From NCBI GenBank assembly GCA_003644325.1, contig QNCA01000003.1:1-15066 (forward strand): DNA of 15,066 bases, written 5' to 3'. The stretch comes from Planctomycetota bacterium (lineage in GTDB: Bacteria > Planctomycetota > B129-G9). The notes under the pieces are model-generated. The model saw nothing but the letters and a program-made list of their open reading frames with translations, searched no databases and was not told the origin of the DNA. This document shows positions 6,584 through 14,279 of this stretch, in pieces (position 1 is the stretch's first letter; the number at the start of each line of letters is the position of its first letter). The translations under genes and the position numbers were made by a program.

Positions 6584-8116
6584 TTAGGCAAGGAGTGAGA
6601 GGACATTTTGGGAGATGAGGTTGGCGGACGCGAGGACGGAGGTGCCGGCCTCGACGTTGATGCGCCTGCGGGCGAATTCCGCTGATTCCCTGGCGTAGTC
6701 CAGGTCGCGCACATCGGACTCCGACGCCGCGAGGTTCTGGAATGCTATGTTTAGCGAATTCATGTTGGATTCGATCGTGCTGCTCTGGAATGAGCCGAGG
6801 AAGGAGCGGTATTCGGATATGTCGTTAATAGCGGCATCGACTATTCGCACTCCGTTGCCGGGGTTGGTGGCCAGGTCGTTCGCTCCGCCGCTTCTTATGG
6901 ATGAGACATAGCCGCCGATTGCGACCGCCTCGTAGGATGTGCCGGTGCCGGTGCCGCCGCGTGTGCGCTCGGCCATGCCCAAAAAGGCGCCGGCCACGCC
7001 GTCCAGGCCGACCGTGACCGAATCGCGCTCTGCGGTGCCTATGTGTAACTGGAAGGTAAAGCCGGAATCCGCGACGGTGAACTGCACCGGGCCGTCGGCC
7101 GGGCCGGTGCCGTCGGCCAGCGTTATCCTCGCGTTTAACTGGTCGTTCTTGATGATGATGTCATTTCCGCGAGCGCTCAGTTTCATTCCCCTCATTCCCG
7201 CCTGCAGGTCCGCCCCGGTGTCCCGGACGGTGTCGCCGACCGCGAGGTGTTCGGGCGTGCCGTCGGCCTCGGGCGCGGCGTAGAGGCTGTCGCCCTGGAT
7301 GACATCCATCATCGCTTCCTGGTCCGCTCCGTACTCGTCGGATTGCAGCAGGATGGCGTCGCCCGCGGCGGGAGAGCCGAGTGTGCCGCTGGCGAGCGTC
7401 GCATACACGCCTGTGTTTTCGCGGACGGCGTTGATGGCCTCCATCATGTCCTGCGTGGTTACGCCGTCATTAACGAGTACGTCTTTGCTGCCGATAGCGC
7501 CGGTGATGCGAATTATCTGGTCGCCGGCGGCGGTGCCGGTGGCGGTGTCAAGTTGGGCGACAATGGCGGCCCTTTCCGCAGCCGCGGCGATGTCTATCTC
7601 GAAAGTCCTCTCATCCGCCCGGTTCATGGCGACGCTCCTGACGGAGAGATCGCTGATTGCGGAGGACTTGTCCGTAACGCGGATTGCGGAAGAGCCGTTG
7701 AGAAGGTTGCTTTTCCCGAAGCGCGTGGAGGCGGCGATTCGGTCTATCGAAAGTATGGCGTTATCGACGGCGTCCTGTTCGGCCCGCAACTGATCTTCAG
7801 ACGCCCCGCCCGTATTGAGCGCAAAGACCAGCGACCCGCGTATGGTGGTGAGCAAGTCGCATATTTCACCCAGCGCCTCATCAGCGGTGGATATCAGGTG
7901 AGACGCATGCTCGCTGTTTTCGCGGGCTTGCTGGAGGCTGCCTATCTGGGCGCGCAGTTTCTCGGAAATCACGAGTCCCGAGGGGTCGTTGGAATCCTCG
8001 GCTATGGCATCGCCGGAAGAGAGCCTTTTCAGCGAGGATTTTTGAAGACGGTCGGAAATGTTGAGATGTCGAAGCGACGTGACGGCAGAGACGTTGGTGT
8101 GAAGCCGCAAACCCAT
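6584..8116 (-). CDS. fliC: Flagellin
   Basis: A 510-residue structural protein of the flagellar filament, exported by the flagellar type III apparatus. The N-terminal D0/D1 region (1-141) shows the conserved RLSSG (31-35), DDPAGL-like SNDPSGLVISEKLRAQI (42-58), STADEALGEI (76-85) and TRFGKSNLLNG (131-141). The C-terminal D1/D0 coiled region (about 420-510) includes IESNMNSLNIAFQNLAASES, RDLDYARESAEFARRRI and ends QNVLSLLA. The middle (about 145-420) is the variable surface-exposed part, rich in Gly, Asp, Thr and Ala. The start ATG has GGAGGA 5 nt upstream (complement of 8122-8127). It stands alone: no chaperone, cap or other flagellar gene is adjacent. The fliC symbol is used generically; the species may call it flaA or hag. 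Confidence 0.95.
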   Translation of the reverse strand: MGLRLHTNVSAVTSLRHLNISDRLQKSSLKRLSSGDAIAEDSNDPSGLVISEKLRAQIGSLQQARENSEHASHLISTADEALGEICDLLTTIRGSLVFALNTGGASEDQLRAEQDAVDNAILSIDRIAASTRFGKSNLLNGSSAIRVTDKSSAISDLSVRSVAMNRADERTFEIDIAAAAERAAIVAQLDTATGTAAGDQIIRITGAIGSKDVLVNDGVTTQDMMEAINAVRENTGVYATLASGTLGSPAAGDAILLQSDEYGADQEAMMDVIQGDSLYAAPEADGTPEHLAVGDTVRDTGADLQAGMRGMKLSARGNDIIIKNDQLNARITLADGTGPADGPVQFTVADSGFTFQLHIGTAERDSVTVGLDGVAGAFLGMAERTRGGTGTGTSYEAVAIGGYVSSIRSGGANDLATNPGNGVRIVDAAINDISEYRSFLGSFQSSTIESNMNSLNIAFQNLAASESDVRDLDYARESAEFARRRINVEAGTSVLASANLISQNVLSLLA

Positions 8117-8155
8117 GTGCGTCCTCCATGATCGGCCATTAACGGATTCCGTTCC

Positions 8156-8173
8156 CGCGCCCCTTGGGGCGCG
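8156..8173. promoter_or_regulatory. Strong hairpin in the flagellin leader
   Basis: A perfect CGCGCCCC/GGGGCGCG inverted repeat (8156-8163 with 8166-8173) around TT lies 40 nt before the flagellin start codon. Within the predicted flagellin leader it could stabilise the mRNA or control translation. On the plus strand it is followed by TTTT, so it could also stop antisense transcription. Confidence 0.4.
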
Positions 8174-8224
8174 TTTTCACATCTACACGCAATACAACAC
8201 GATACGTGTACGCATATATATGGG

Positions 8225-8253
8225 CTATCGGCATTTTGCGGGCATGGACTTTA
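8225..8253 (-). promoter_or_regulatory. Candidate sigma-28 (FliA) promoter of flagellin
   Basis: On the minus strand TAAA (complement of 8250-8253) and GCCGATAG (complement of 8225-8232) match the FliA consensus TAAA / GCCGATAA. The gap is 17 nt, two more than in enterobacteria. It predicts a leader of roughly 100 nt. A 6-bp inverted repeat GCGGGC/GCCCGC (8238-8243, 8254-8259) overlaps the promoter and may be an operator or chance. Confidence 0.45.
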
Positions 8254-8315
8254 GCCCGCATTTCTCGCCACGCACCGTCGTTTTTACTCAAGTTGACTGA
8301 GTTTTTGTTAACCTC

Positions 8316-8374
8316 GGTGACTGTCACCAATCTACGAGCCGGTCCCCCTGATAAATCAGGGGGTCTGCGCTCCG
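8316..8374 (-). repeat. GGTGACNGTCACC element, copy A (one end lost)
   Basis: Read on the plus strand: terminal palindrome GGTGACTGTCACC (8316-8328), an arm ATCTACGAGCCGG, hairpin CCCCCTGAT/ATCAGGGGG (8344-8352, 8355-8363) and the inner arm CTGCGCTCCG. It is the reverse orientation of copies B and C. The second terminal palindrome is missing; similarity stops at about 8374. Confidence 0.75.
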
Positions 8375-8381
8375 CCCGTTC

Positions 8382-8404
8382 CGGGTCCTCGCCCCGAGGA
8401 CCCG
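8382..8404. repeat. Perfect 10-bp GC hairpin inside the repeat block
   Basis: Arms CGGGTCCTCG (8382-8391) and CGAGGACCCG (8395-8404) with a CCC loop. It lies about 60 bp downstream of the uvrC stop on the minus strand. No T-run follows on either strand, so it is a poor intrinsic terminator; it may be part of the compound element or slow exonucleases at the uvrC mRNA 3' end. Confidence 0.5.
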
Positions 8405-8422
8405 TCAGGGTCCGAATGGGTA

Positions 8423-8465
8423 CGGGTCGCTCGCGCCATTTACCCCCAAACTTTATGCGCACCCC
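8423..8465. repeat. 43-bp dispersed repeat, copy 2
   Basis: Aligns with 121-163 in the same orientation (CGCTCGCGC, CCCCCAAACTTTA, GCGCACCC). Its right edge meets the uvrC stop codon (complement of 8465-8467), so the repeat abuts the gene end exactly. Confidence 0.6.
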
Positions 8466-10369
8466 TAGGGTTTCAGGCGTTCGAGGATTGTGCGGGCGAG
8501 TCCGGCGCTGATGCCGGGGACGGATGCGAGTTCATCAACGGTTGCCCTTGATATGCGTTCGACGCTGCCGAATCTCTTCAGCAGGGCGACGCGGCGGGCC
8601 GGGCCTATGCCCGGTATCTCGTCAAGCACGGTGGTGAATTTTTTCTTCCTGCGCAGTTTCTTGTGGTATTCGACGGCGAAGCGGTGTGCTTCGTCCCTGA
8701 CGCGCTGCATGAGAAAGAGTTCGGGGGAGTCCTTCCGAAAGGTCACGGGATTGGAGCGGCCGGGGATATAAAAGATATCCATCTCCTTGCTTTTTCTGCC
8801 AGTGGTTTGGTCGCGCACTTTTGCTATCGCGGCGACGTCGAGGTCGCTTATGCCGAGGTCTCTGAGGACGGCACGCGCCACGTTCAATTGCCCCTTGCCG
8901 CCGTCAACGAGCAGCAGGTCGGGCACGGGCCACCGGTCCTTGAGGACGTCCTCCTTTGAACCTTCCCCTGCGCGCGAGCGCCGCAAGCGCCTGCCGATGA
9001 CTTCCTTCATCATGGCGTAGTCGTCGGAGCCGGCGACCGTCTTTACCCGGAAGCGCCGGTATTCCGCTTTCGCCGGTTTGCCGTCGATTGCGACGACCAT
9101 TGAGCCGACGGCCTCCGTGCCGCCGATGTTCGATATGTCGCAGCACTCGATGCGGCGCGGGTAGTTTCGGAGGCGGAGTTTGGACTGGATGGATTCCAGG
9201 AGGCTGCGCGTGCGTTCCTCCTCGCTGTGTTTTTCCTTGAAGACGACCTCGGCGTTGCGCGCGGCTATCCGCACCAGTTGCTCTTTCTCGCCGCGCAGGG
9301 GGACGGTTATCGTCACCTTCCCGCCTTTTCTCTCGGTCAACACGCTCTCCAGGCTGTCCCTTCCCTCGAAGTCCCTCGGCACCAGGATCTCGGGCGGGAC
9401 GGCGGCATCCTCGCGCTCGTAATATCGGAACAGGAACGAGGCGAGGACCTCCTCGGAGGAGAAGTCGTACGCCTGTCCGGGGAAACTCTTCCCCGCCAGG
9501 AGCATGCCGTTTCTCACGGGCAGTTGCTGGAACATTATCTCGGCGCCGTGGCGGTAGTAGCCGAAGATGTCGCGGTCAACGGGGGAGTGCTTGACCATCT
9601 TCTGCTTTTCCAGCGTCCGGCGGAGGGCGCGGATTCGGTCACGCAGGACCGCGGCCTGCTCGAACTGTTCCTCTCCGGCGAGTTTCTGCATTTCTTTTTC
9701 CAGTTGCGCCACGACATTGTCCGCCCTTCCCCCGAGTATGTCGATGACCTGGCGGACCATGTCCATGTACGTTCGGCGGTCCACAAGGGCACAACAGGGG
9801 GCGAGGCACTGTTTTATGCCGTGGTACAGGCAGGGGCGCGTGCGATTGCGGAAGTTGCCGTCGCTGCACTTGCGCAAGGGAAACAGGCGGTTGAGCAGTC
9901 TTACCGTCCGGCGGCAGGCATCCGCCGACGAATATGGGCCGAAGTACTTGCCGGAGCCTTTCGGCGGCATCTTGCGTACCCTGATTATCCTCAGGCGCGG
10001 CCATTCTTCGCCGGGGTCGATGTGGACGCTAAGGTAGGTCTTGTCGTCCTTGAGCCGTACGTTGTAAATCGGCTTGTATTTCTTGATGAGGACGTTTTCC
10101 AGCAGGAGCGCCTCTTTTTCGGAGTCCGTGACTATGAACTCGATGTCCTCGACGTTTCGGCGTATGAATTCACAAGCGGTCCTGCCGTCTCCCGATTTGG
10201 TGAAATAGGTGCGCACGCGGTTCCTGAGGTTTGAGGACATTCCTACATATACGACCGTTGCGGGGCCTTCGCGGCGGACACGAGCCTTCATCAGGTAAAC
10301 CCCCGGCGATGCGGGCGCCTGGTCGACTATCCGCCGGATATTGGTTGAGATGTGTCCTTCCCGGGTCAT
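8465..10369 (-). CDS. uvrC: UvrABC excinuclease subunit C
   Basis: UvrC makes both incisions flanking DNA lesions in nucleotide excision repair after UvrB loading. The 634-residue protein has the GIY-YIG 3' nuclease domain (about 18-100: SPGVYLMK, VVYVGMSSNLRNRVR), a four-cysteine cluster C168-C180-C188-C192 whose 12/8/4 spacing equals that of the E. coli UvrC iron-sulfur site, a UVR helix pair that binds UvrB (about 217-255, EEQFEQAAVLRDRIR), the RNase H-like 5' nuclease domain with likely catalytic residues D411 (ECCDISN), D449/D450, D489 (LLVDGGKGQ) and H562 (RDEAHRFAV), and two HhH motifs (582-634). No Shine-Dalgarno precedes the ATG, in line with a very short leader. The stop codon touches a repeat. 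uvrA is not in the window. Confidence 0.97.
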   Translation of the reverse strand: MTREGHISTNIRRIVDQAPASPGVYLMKARVRREGPATVVYVGMSSNLRNRVRTYFTKSGDGRTACEFIRRNVEDIEFIVTDSEKEALLLENVLIKKYKPIYNVRLKDDKTYLSVHIDPGEEWPRLRIIRVRKMPPKGSGKYFGPYSSADACRRTVRLLNRLFPLRKCSDGNFRNRTRPCLYHGIKQCLAPCCALVDRRTYMDMVRQVIDILGGRADNVVAQLEKEMQKLAGEEQFEQAAVLRDRIRALRRTLEKQKMVKHSPVDRDIFGYYRHGAEIMFQQLPVRNGMLLAGKSFPGQAYDFSSEEVLASFLFRYYEREDAAVPPEILVPRDFEGRDSLESVLTERKGGKVTITVPLRGEKEQLVRIAARNAEVVFKEKHSEEERTRSLLESIQSKLRLRNYPRRIECCDISNIGGTEAVGSMVVAIDGKPAKAEYRRFRVKTVAGSDDYAMMKEVIGRRLRRSRAGEGSKEDVLKDRWPVPDLLLVDGGKGQLNVARAVLRDLGISDLDVAAIAKVRDQTTGRKSKEMDIFYIPGRSNPVTFRKDSPELFLMQRVRDEAHRFAVEYHKKLRRKKKFTTVLDEIPGIGPARRVALLKRFGSVERISRATVDELASVPGISAGLARTILERLKP

Positions 10370-10379
10370 AGGATGATAT

Positions 10380-10408
10380 ATTTTATCAAAGAAGGGGCCG
10401 CGAGAGAA
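10380..10408 (-). promoter_or_regulatory. Candidate uvrC promoter
   Basis: On the minus strand a -10 TAAAAT (complement of 10380-10385) ends 10 nt before the uvrC ATG, and a weak -35 TTCTCT (complement of 10403-10408) is 17 bp further up. The leader would be only about 3-4 nt. AT-rich tracts at 10429-10466 could act as an UP element for this promoter or the divergent gene. Confidence 0.4.
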
Positions 10409-10592
10409 GTTTCGGATTAGTTTGTTGCTTTTTCGGGCGAAAAAATTTCAGTTTTTCAGAAAATTTAGCGAGCCTTTGGGGGCTTCCGGCGTGTCTATAA
10501 ATAGGGAAGGATATTATAGTTTAGAGGTCTGCAAAGACATCCGGGCCTCCTCTTGGCGCTAATTGTATCACTAATCAGCGGAGCATGTTAGG

Positions 10593-11963
10593 ATGCTTAA
10601 AAGAACAGGAAGAACGCGAATTGGCCTGCTTGTCTGCGCAGCCTTGATCGCGTGGTCGACTGCCGAGGCGGCCGAATTCCGCGTGAACGGTTCCACTTTA
10701 CTGCCATGCAGCAACGCCACTGTCGGCATGGACCGGCTCGGAAATTTCGTTGTGGCATGGGAATACCAGACCAACATCGGCATCCAGCGCTTCGGCCTGG
10801 ACGGTACGCGCCAGGGCGCTGAAGAAGTATGGTTAGGGCAGGACAGCCCCAAATTCAGGCCCTCCGTGGCCCGGAACGCTTCCGGCAACTACATCGTAAG
10901 TTGGAAGGAAAGGACAACCGAGGACGCGGTTTGGGTGCAACTGTTCGACCACATGGGCAACCCCCTGCATTCCGCCACCCCGGTGAGCAGTTCTCTGGAG
11001 GATTGTGACCCATACCACCATTCGATAATCGCGCCCCAGGGTAACTTTGCGGTCACCTGGACACAGTGGAACGAACCATCCTCCAACTTCGTTTATGTTC
11101 GCCGTTATGATTCCGGCGGCGGTGAGATAACACCGGACCTCGTGGTCAGCGTCGGGTTTAACTCGGTCGGCGCATACGACTCGCACGGCAATCTCATGCT
11201 GGCCTGGACCAGCGGGGACATACCGGGCGGTCTGGATGTCTATCTCCGAGGCTACAACGCCGACGGCACGCCTCTCGGAGAGCCGCGCCGGGTGGGAGCA
11301 GGCGGGCAGGGACGCTACCTCCCTTCGGTCGCCTCCAACGGCGAGATGTTTATGGCCGCATGGGTAGAGGAAAACTCCGACGGCAACGGGACGGGCATAT
11401 ACGCCCGCCGGTTTGACGAGACGGGCAAACCCATCGGCCACAAGTTCCTGGTAAATACCACCATCTACGGCGACCAGCTTTTCCCCCGGGTCGCATCATC
11501 CCCGACAGGTCAGGGCGACTTTCTGATAACCTGGCAGGGCCCCCGGGGAGCGGGTTGTGAAGACATCCAGGTATTCGCACGCAGATTTGACGCCGCCGGT
11601 TATCCCATAGACGATGAAATACCGGTCTCCGAGTCCGGGACCGACATATGGCCCACCCCCGCCGCCGCCATGGACGATTCGGGTAACTTCGTTATCGTCT
11701 GGGAGGCCCTCGATCACCCCGGAGGAGAATCCGGCGAGACTGTCAACATCTACGCGAAGAGATATGATTATGCCGGTGAAGAATTGGACGACGAACCGTT
11801 TACCGCAAAAGTTCCCGAACCTCTGACGATTATCCTGCTCGTACCCGGTCTGGCCGCCCTCGCCCTGGCGAAGAGAAAACACCGCCGCACAAGCGACGGT
11901 GACCGTCACCATTACGGAGCGCAGCCCCCCCGACCTGTCGGGGGGCCGGCTCGTAGATGGTGA
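10593..11963 (+). CDS. Secreted seven-repeat beta-propeller-like PEP-CTERM protein
   Basis: A 456-residue exported protein with a signal peptide (cut near residue 26-27, TAEA/AEF) and seven similar units of about 48-57 residues. Each unit has a Gly-Asn/Asp turn, a F-V-V-x-W strand and an I-Y-A-R-R-F-D-x-x-G strand; the key Trp residues are 56, 104, 156, 205, 257, 314 and 370. Seven such blades fit a closed beta-propeller, probably a binding or structural surface protein. VPEP (407-410), a hydrophobic segment and KRKHRR (427-432) form a PEP-CTERM exosortase signal. Residues 436-456 are encoded by the GGTGACNGTCACC element, which also supplies the TGA stop, so the original C-terminus was probably nearer residue 433-436. 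GGAG lies 9 nt before ATG 10593. Its upstream region is shared with divergent uvrC. Ligand unknown. Confidence 0.75.
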   Translation: MLKRTGRTRIGLLVCAALIAWSTAEAAEFRVNGSTLLPCSNATVGMDRLGNFVVAWEYQTNIGIQRFGLDGTRQGAEEVWLGQDSPKFRPSVARNASGNYIVSWKERTTEDAVWVQLFDHMGNPLHSATPVSSSLEDCDPYHHSIIAPQGNFAVTWTQWNEPSSNFVYVRRYDSGGGEITPDLVVSVGFNSVGAYDSHGNLMLAWTSGDIPGGLDVYLRGYNADGTPLGEPRRVGAGGQGRYLPSVASNGEMFMAAWVEENSDGNGTGIYARRFDETGKPIGHKFLVNTTIYGDQLFPRVASSPTGQGDFLITWQGPRGAGCEDIQVFARRFDAAGYPIDDEIPVSESGTDIWPTPAAAMDDSGNFVIVWEALDHPGGESGETVNIYAKRYDYAGEELDDEPFTAKVPEPLTIILLVPGLAALALAKRKHRRTSDGDRHHYGAQPPRPVGGPARRW

Positions 11964-11971
11964 CTGTCACC
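11898..11971 (+). repeat. GGTGACNGTCACC element, copy B (complete)
   Basis: A 74-bp unit bounded by GGTGACCGTCACC (11898-11910) and GGTGACTGTCACC (11959-11971). Inner arms TACGGAGC (11913-11920) and GCTCGTA (11949-11955) can pair with one bulge, and the centre is a CCCCCCGA/TCGGGGGG hairpin (11926-11933, 11938-11945). It covers the last 22 codons, stop included, of the PEP-CTERM gene and ends 45 bp from the uvrB stop, between two convergent genes, where it could also act as a transcription barrier. Confidence 0.85.
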
Positions 11972-11985
11972 CCGCGCCCGGACGG

Positions 11986-12008
11986 GCAGCGTCTGACCCC
12001 CTCGCTGC
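11986..12008. repeat. Short inverted repeat next to the uvrB stop
   Basis: GCAGCG (11986-11991) and CGCTGC (12003-12008) flank an 11-nt loop, 8 bp beyond the uvrB stop codon. No T-run follows on the minus strand, so a terminator role is only possible. Confidence 0.3.
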
Positions 12009-12015
12009 GCCGGTA

Positions 12016-14016
12016 CTATTTCCCCATGTATGACAACTCCCTCTCCTCCAGCGCCTTGATTTCGTCGCGTATCTCCGCGGCCAGTTCAAACTCCAGGTTG
12101 TCCGCCGCTTCCTTCATTTGCTTGCGAAGTTGCGCGATGCGTTTCGGTATGTCCTTGACGGCTTGATACTCGACGGTCTCTTCCGATGCCCTGGGCACCG
12201 TCACGTAGTCCGCCTCGTAGATGGAATCGAGGATGGAAACCATGTCTTTCCTCACGGTTTCCGGGGTGATGTTGTTTTTCCTGTTATACGCGGCCTGCTT
12301 CTTTCGCCTGCGATTGGTCTCCCCTATCGCCCGGCGCATCGATTCGGTCTCGTGGTCGGCGTACATGATCACGCGCCCGTCGATGTTTCGCGCGGCACGG
12401 CCGAATGTCTGAATCAGCGAACGCTCGCTCCGCAGAAAACCCTCCTTGTCCGCATCCAGTATCGCCACGAGAGAGACCTCCGGCAGGTCAAGCCCCTCGC
12501 GCAGCAGGTTTATCCCGATGAGTACGTCGAAATCACCCCGCCTGAGCGCCTGGAGTATCTCCATGCGCTCGATGGTATCTATGTCGCTGTGCAAATACTT
12601 CGTCCTTATGCCGAGTTCATGGTAGTACCCCGCCAGGTCTTCAGCCATGCGCTTGGTCAGGGTGGTCACGAGCACGCGGTCGCCTTTCTCCACGCGGGCG
12701 CGTATCTCTTCCAGCAGGTCGTCCACCTGGTTTCCCGCGGGCCTGACCGTCACGTCGGGATCTATGAGTCCCGTCGGGCGGATTATCTGCTCCACCACCG
12801 CGCCCTTTGATTTTTCCAGTTCATAATCGCCCGGTGTCGCCGACACATATACCACCTGGCCGGTGCGCCGGGCGAACTCCTCGAATCGCAGCGGGCGGTT
12901 GTCCAGGGCACTGGGCAGGCGGAAGCCGTACTCCACCAGTGTCTCCTTGCGCGAGCGGTCTCCGCGGTACATGCCGCCCAGTTGCGGCACGGTTATATGG
13001 CTCTCATCTATGAACAGCAGGTAATCGTCCGGGAAAAAATCCACCAGCGTGGGCGGCGGTTCGCCCGGCGCGCGGCCGTCCAGGTGACGCGAATAATTCT
13101 CTATCCCGGTGCAGTACCCCAACTGCTCCATCATCTCCAGGTCATACCGCGTCCGCTGCTCCAGCCTCTGTGCCTCCACAAACTTGCCCGCAGCCCGGAA
13201 CCACTCCACCCGCTCCTCCATCTCTTTCTCGATGTTCCTTATCGCCATTTCCATCTTTTCGCGGTCAGTCACGTAATGCGTCGCCGGGTATATCGCCGCC
13301 TTCTCCAGCGTTTCGATGTCCCGGCCGCGCAACGGGTCTATATGCGATATCTTCGTCACCTCGTCGCCCCACATCTCGACGCGCACGGCGCGGTCTTCCT
13401 CGTACACCGGGAAGATGTCCAGCACGTCGCCCCGCACGCGGAACGTCCCCCGGTGAAAGTCAATGTCGTTGCGCCGGTAGTGTATCTGGATGAGTTTCGA
13501 TAATATCGCCTCGCGACTTATCTCCTGGCCCTGGTGCAGGAGCAGCAGCATGTCGTGATATGCCTCGGGCGAGCCCAGGCCGTATATGCAGGAGACGCTC
13601 GCGACGATTATCACGTCGTTGCGCTCAAGCAGCGAGTAAGTCGCGGAGTGGCGCATCTTGTCGATGCGCTCGTTGATGGATGCGTCCTTCTCAATATACA
13701 GGTCGATGCGCGGTACGTAGGCCTCCGGCTGGTAGTAATCGTAATACGATACGAAATATTCCACCGCGTTCTCGGGAAAGAGTCCCCGGAACTCCGAGTA
13801 GAGTTGCGCGGCGAGCGTCTTGTTCGGCGCGATGACCAGCGTGGGACGATTGACGCGCGCGATCACGTTGGCCATCGTGAACGTCTTGCCGCTGCCGGTC
13901 ACGCCGAGCAGCGTCTGGTGCTCCAGACCCTTCTCAACGCCGTCGACCAGTTCTTTTATCGCCCGCGGCTGGTCGCCCTTCGGCTCGAAATTCGTCGTCA
14001 GTCTGAACTCCGCCAT
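12016..14016 (-). CDS. uvrB: UvrABC excinuclease subunit B
   Basis: UvrB is the DNA-damage verification helicase of nucleotide excision repair; it is loaded by UvrA and recruits UvrC. The 666-residue product has the family's normal length and all landmarks: Walker A GVTGSGKT (38-45), the damage-probing beta-hairpin region [21 protein letters not shown] (91-111), DESH box (337-340), VSATPGDYE (391-399), [13 protein letters not shown] (536-548) and a C-terminal UVR domain (623-660) that pairs with the UVR of UvrC. The N-terminus ([20 protein letters not shown]) aligns with known UvrB starts. The upstream GGTGG is 12 nt from the ATG, too far for ideal use. It converges with the PEP-CTERM gene and is divergent from the lipoprotein gene. 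Confidence 0.98.
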   Translation of the reverse strand: MAEFRLTTNFEPKGDQPRAIKELVDGVEKGLEHQTLLGVTGSGKTFTMANVIARVNRPTLVIAPNKTLAAQLYSEFRGLFPENAVEYFVSYYDYYQPEAYVPRIDLYIEKDASINERIDKMRHSATYSLLERNDVIIVASVSCIYGLGSPEAYHDMLLLLHQGQEISREAILSKLIQIHYRRNDIDFHRGTFRVRGDVLDIFPVYEEDRAVRVEMWGDEVTKISHIDPLRGRDIETLEKAAIYPATHYVTDREKMEMAIRNIEKEMEERVEWFRAAGKFVEAQRLEQRTRYDLEMMEQLGYCTGIENYSRHLDGRAPGEPPPTLVDFFPDDYLLFIDESHITVPQLGGMYRGDRSRKETLVEYGFRLPSALDNRPLRFEEFARRTGQVVYVSATPGDYELEKSKGAVVEQIIRPTGLIDPDVTVRPAGNQVDDLLEEIRARVEKGDRVLVTTLTKRMAEDLAGYYHELGIRTKYLHSDIDTIERMEILQALRRGDFDVLIGINLLREGLDLPEVSLVAILDADKEGFLRSERSLIQTFGRAARNIDGRVIMYADHETESMRRAIGETNRRRKKQAAYNRKNNITPETVRKDMVSILDSIYEADYVTVPRASEETVEYQAVKDIPKRIAQLRKQMKEAADNLEFELAAEIRDEIKALEERELSYMGK

Positions 14017-14022
14017 ATCGTC

Positions 14023-14051
14023 ATTTTACCACCTTTCAGAATGCGCGGCAA
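14023..14051 (-). promoter_or_regulatory. Candidate uvrB promoter, leaderless type
   Basis: On the minus strand -35 TTGCCG (complement of 14046-14051), a 17-bp spacer and -10 TAAAAT (complement of 14023-14028) lie only 6 nt before the ATG at 14016, so transcription should begin at or next to the start codon. A CCCCGG/CCGGGG hairpin (14054-14070) sits just upstream. No LexA-type box is recognisable. Confidence 0.55.
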
Positions 14052-14090
14052 CGCCCCGGGAATGCCGGGGAGCACGTAAAGGACCGCGCC

Positions 14091-14161
14091 GGTGATTGTC
14101 ACCACTACGGAGCCGTCCCCGATGTGTCGGGGGCGGATCATCGTAGATGGTGACTGTCACC
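14091..14161 (+). repeat. GGTGACNGTCACC element, copy C (complete)
   Basis: A 71-bp unit bounded by GGTGATTGTCACC (14091-14103) and GGTGACTGTCACC (14149-14161). It shares the left arm ACTACGGAGC with one change and the right 21 bases exactly with copy B. The centre is CCCCGA/TCGGGG around TGTG (14117-14132). It lies between the divergent uvrB and lipoprotein promoters, a position that argues against terminator being its main role. Confidence 0.85.
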
Positions 14162-14208
14162 GTGCCAAGCAGCCACCCAGGATCTGCATGCTCCCGGAAC
14201 GTCGCTGC

Positions 14209-14236
14209 TTGCCCGGCCGTGAATAAATGGTATAAT
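14209..14236 (+). promoter_or_regulatory. Sigma-70-type promoter of the lipoprotein gene
   Basis: A perfect -10 TATAAT (14231-14236) preceded by TGG (extended -10), with TTGCCC (14209-14214) 16 bp upstream. The leader is about 37 nt and includes GAGGAG (14268-14273), 6 nt before ATG 14280. Confidence 0.65.
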
Positions 14237-14279
14237 CCCCCGTAAAATATATTGAACCGATGCAGGAGAGGAGTCTGTC

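Noticed and set aside
7247..8131. 294-codon open frame opposite flagellin
   Set aside because: The flagellin N-terminus is strongly conserved on the minus strand; the antisense product shows no family features.
8290..8310. ACTCA/TGAGT hairpin followed by TTTTTG as a plus-strand terminator
   Set aside because: Only 5 bp of stem, and no plus-strand gene upstream of it.
8139..8511. Small open frames on both strands in the flagellin-uvrC gap
   Set aside because: They run across hairpins and repeats and show no conserved protein features.
9227..10234. 335-codon open frame opposite uvrC
   Set aside because: Overlaps the UvrC nuclease and iron-sulfur regions in antisense and has no recognisable motif.
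10553..10570. Possible sigma-54 site (TTGGCGCTAATTGT) before the second PEP-CTERM gene, considered because some PEP-CTERM genes use sigma-54
   Set aside because: The distance between the GG and the downstream TTG is 2 nt too short and the GC of the -12 element is missing; TTGGCG before the first PEP-CTERM gene also lacks a -12 part.
8316..14161. CRISPR array made from the GGTGACNGTCACC repeats
   Set aside because: Units are kilobases apart, come in both orientations and have conserved internal sequence, not spacers.
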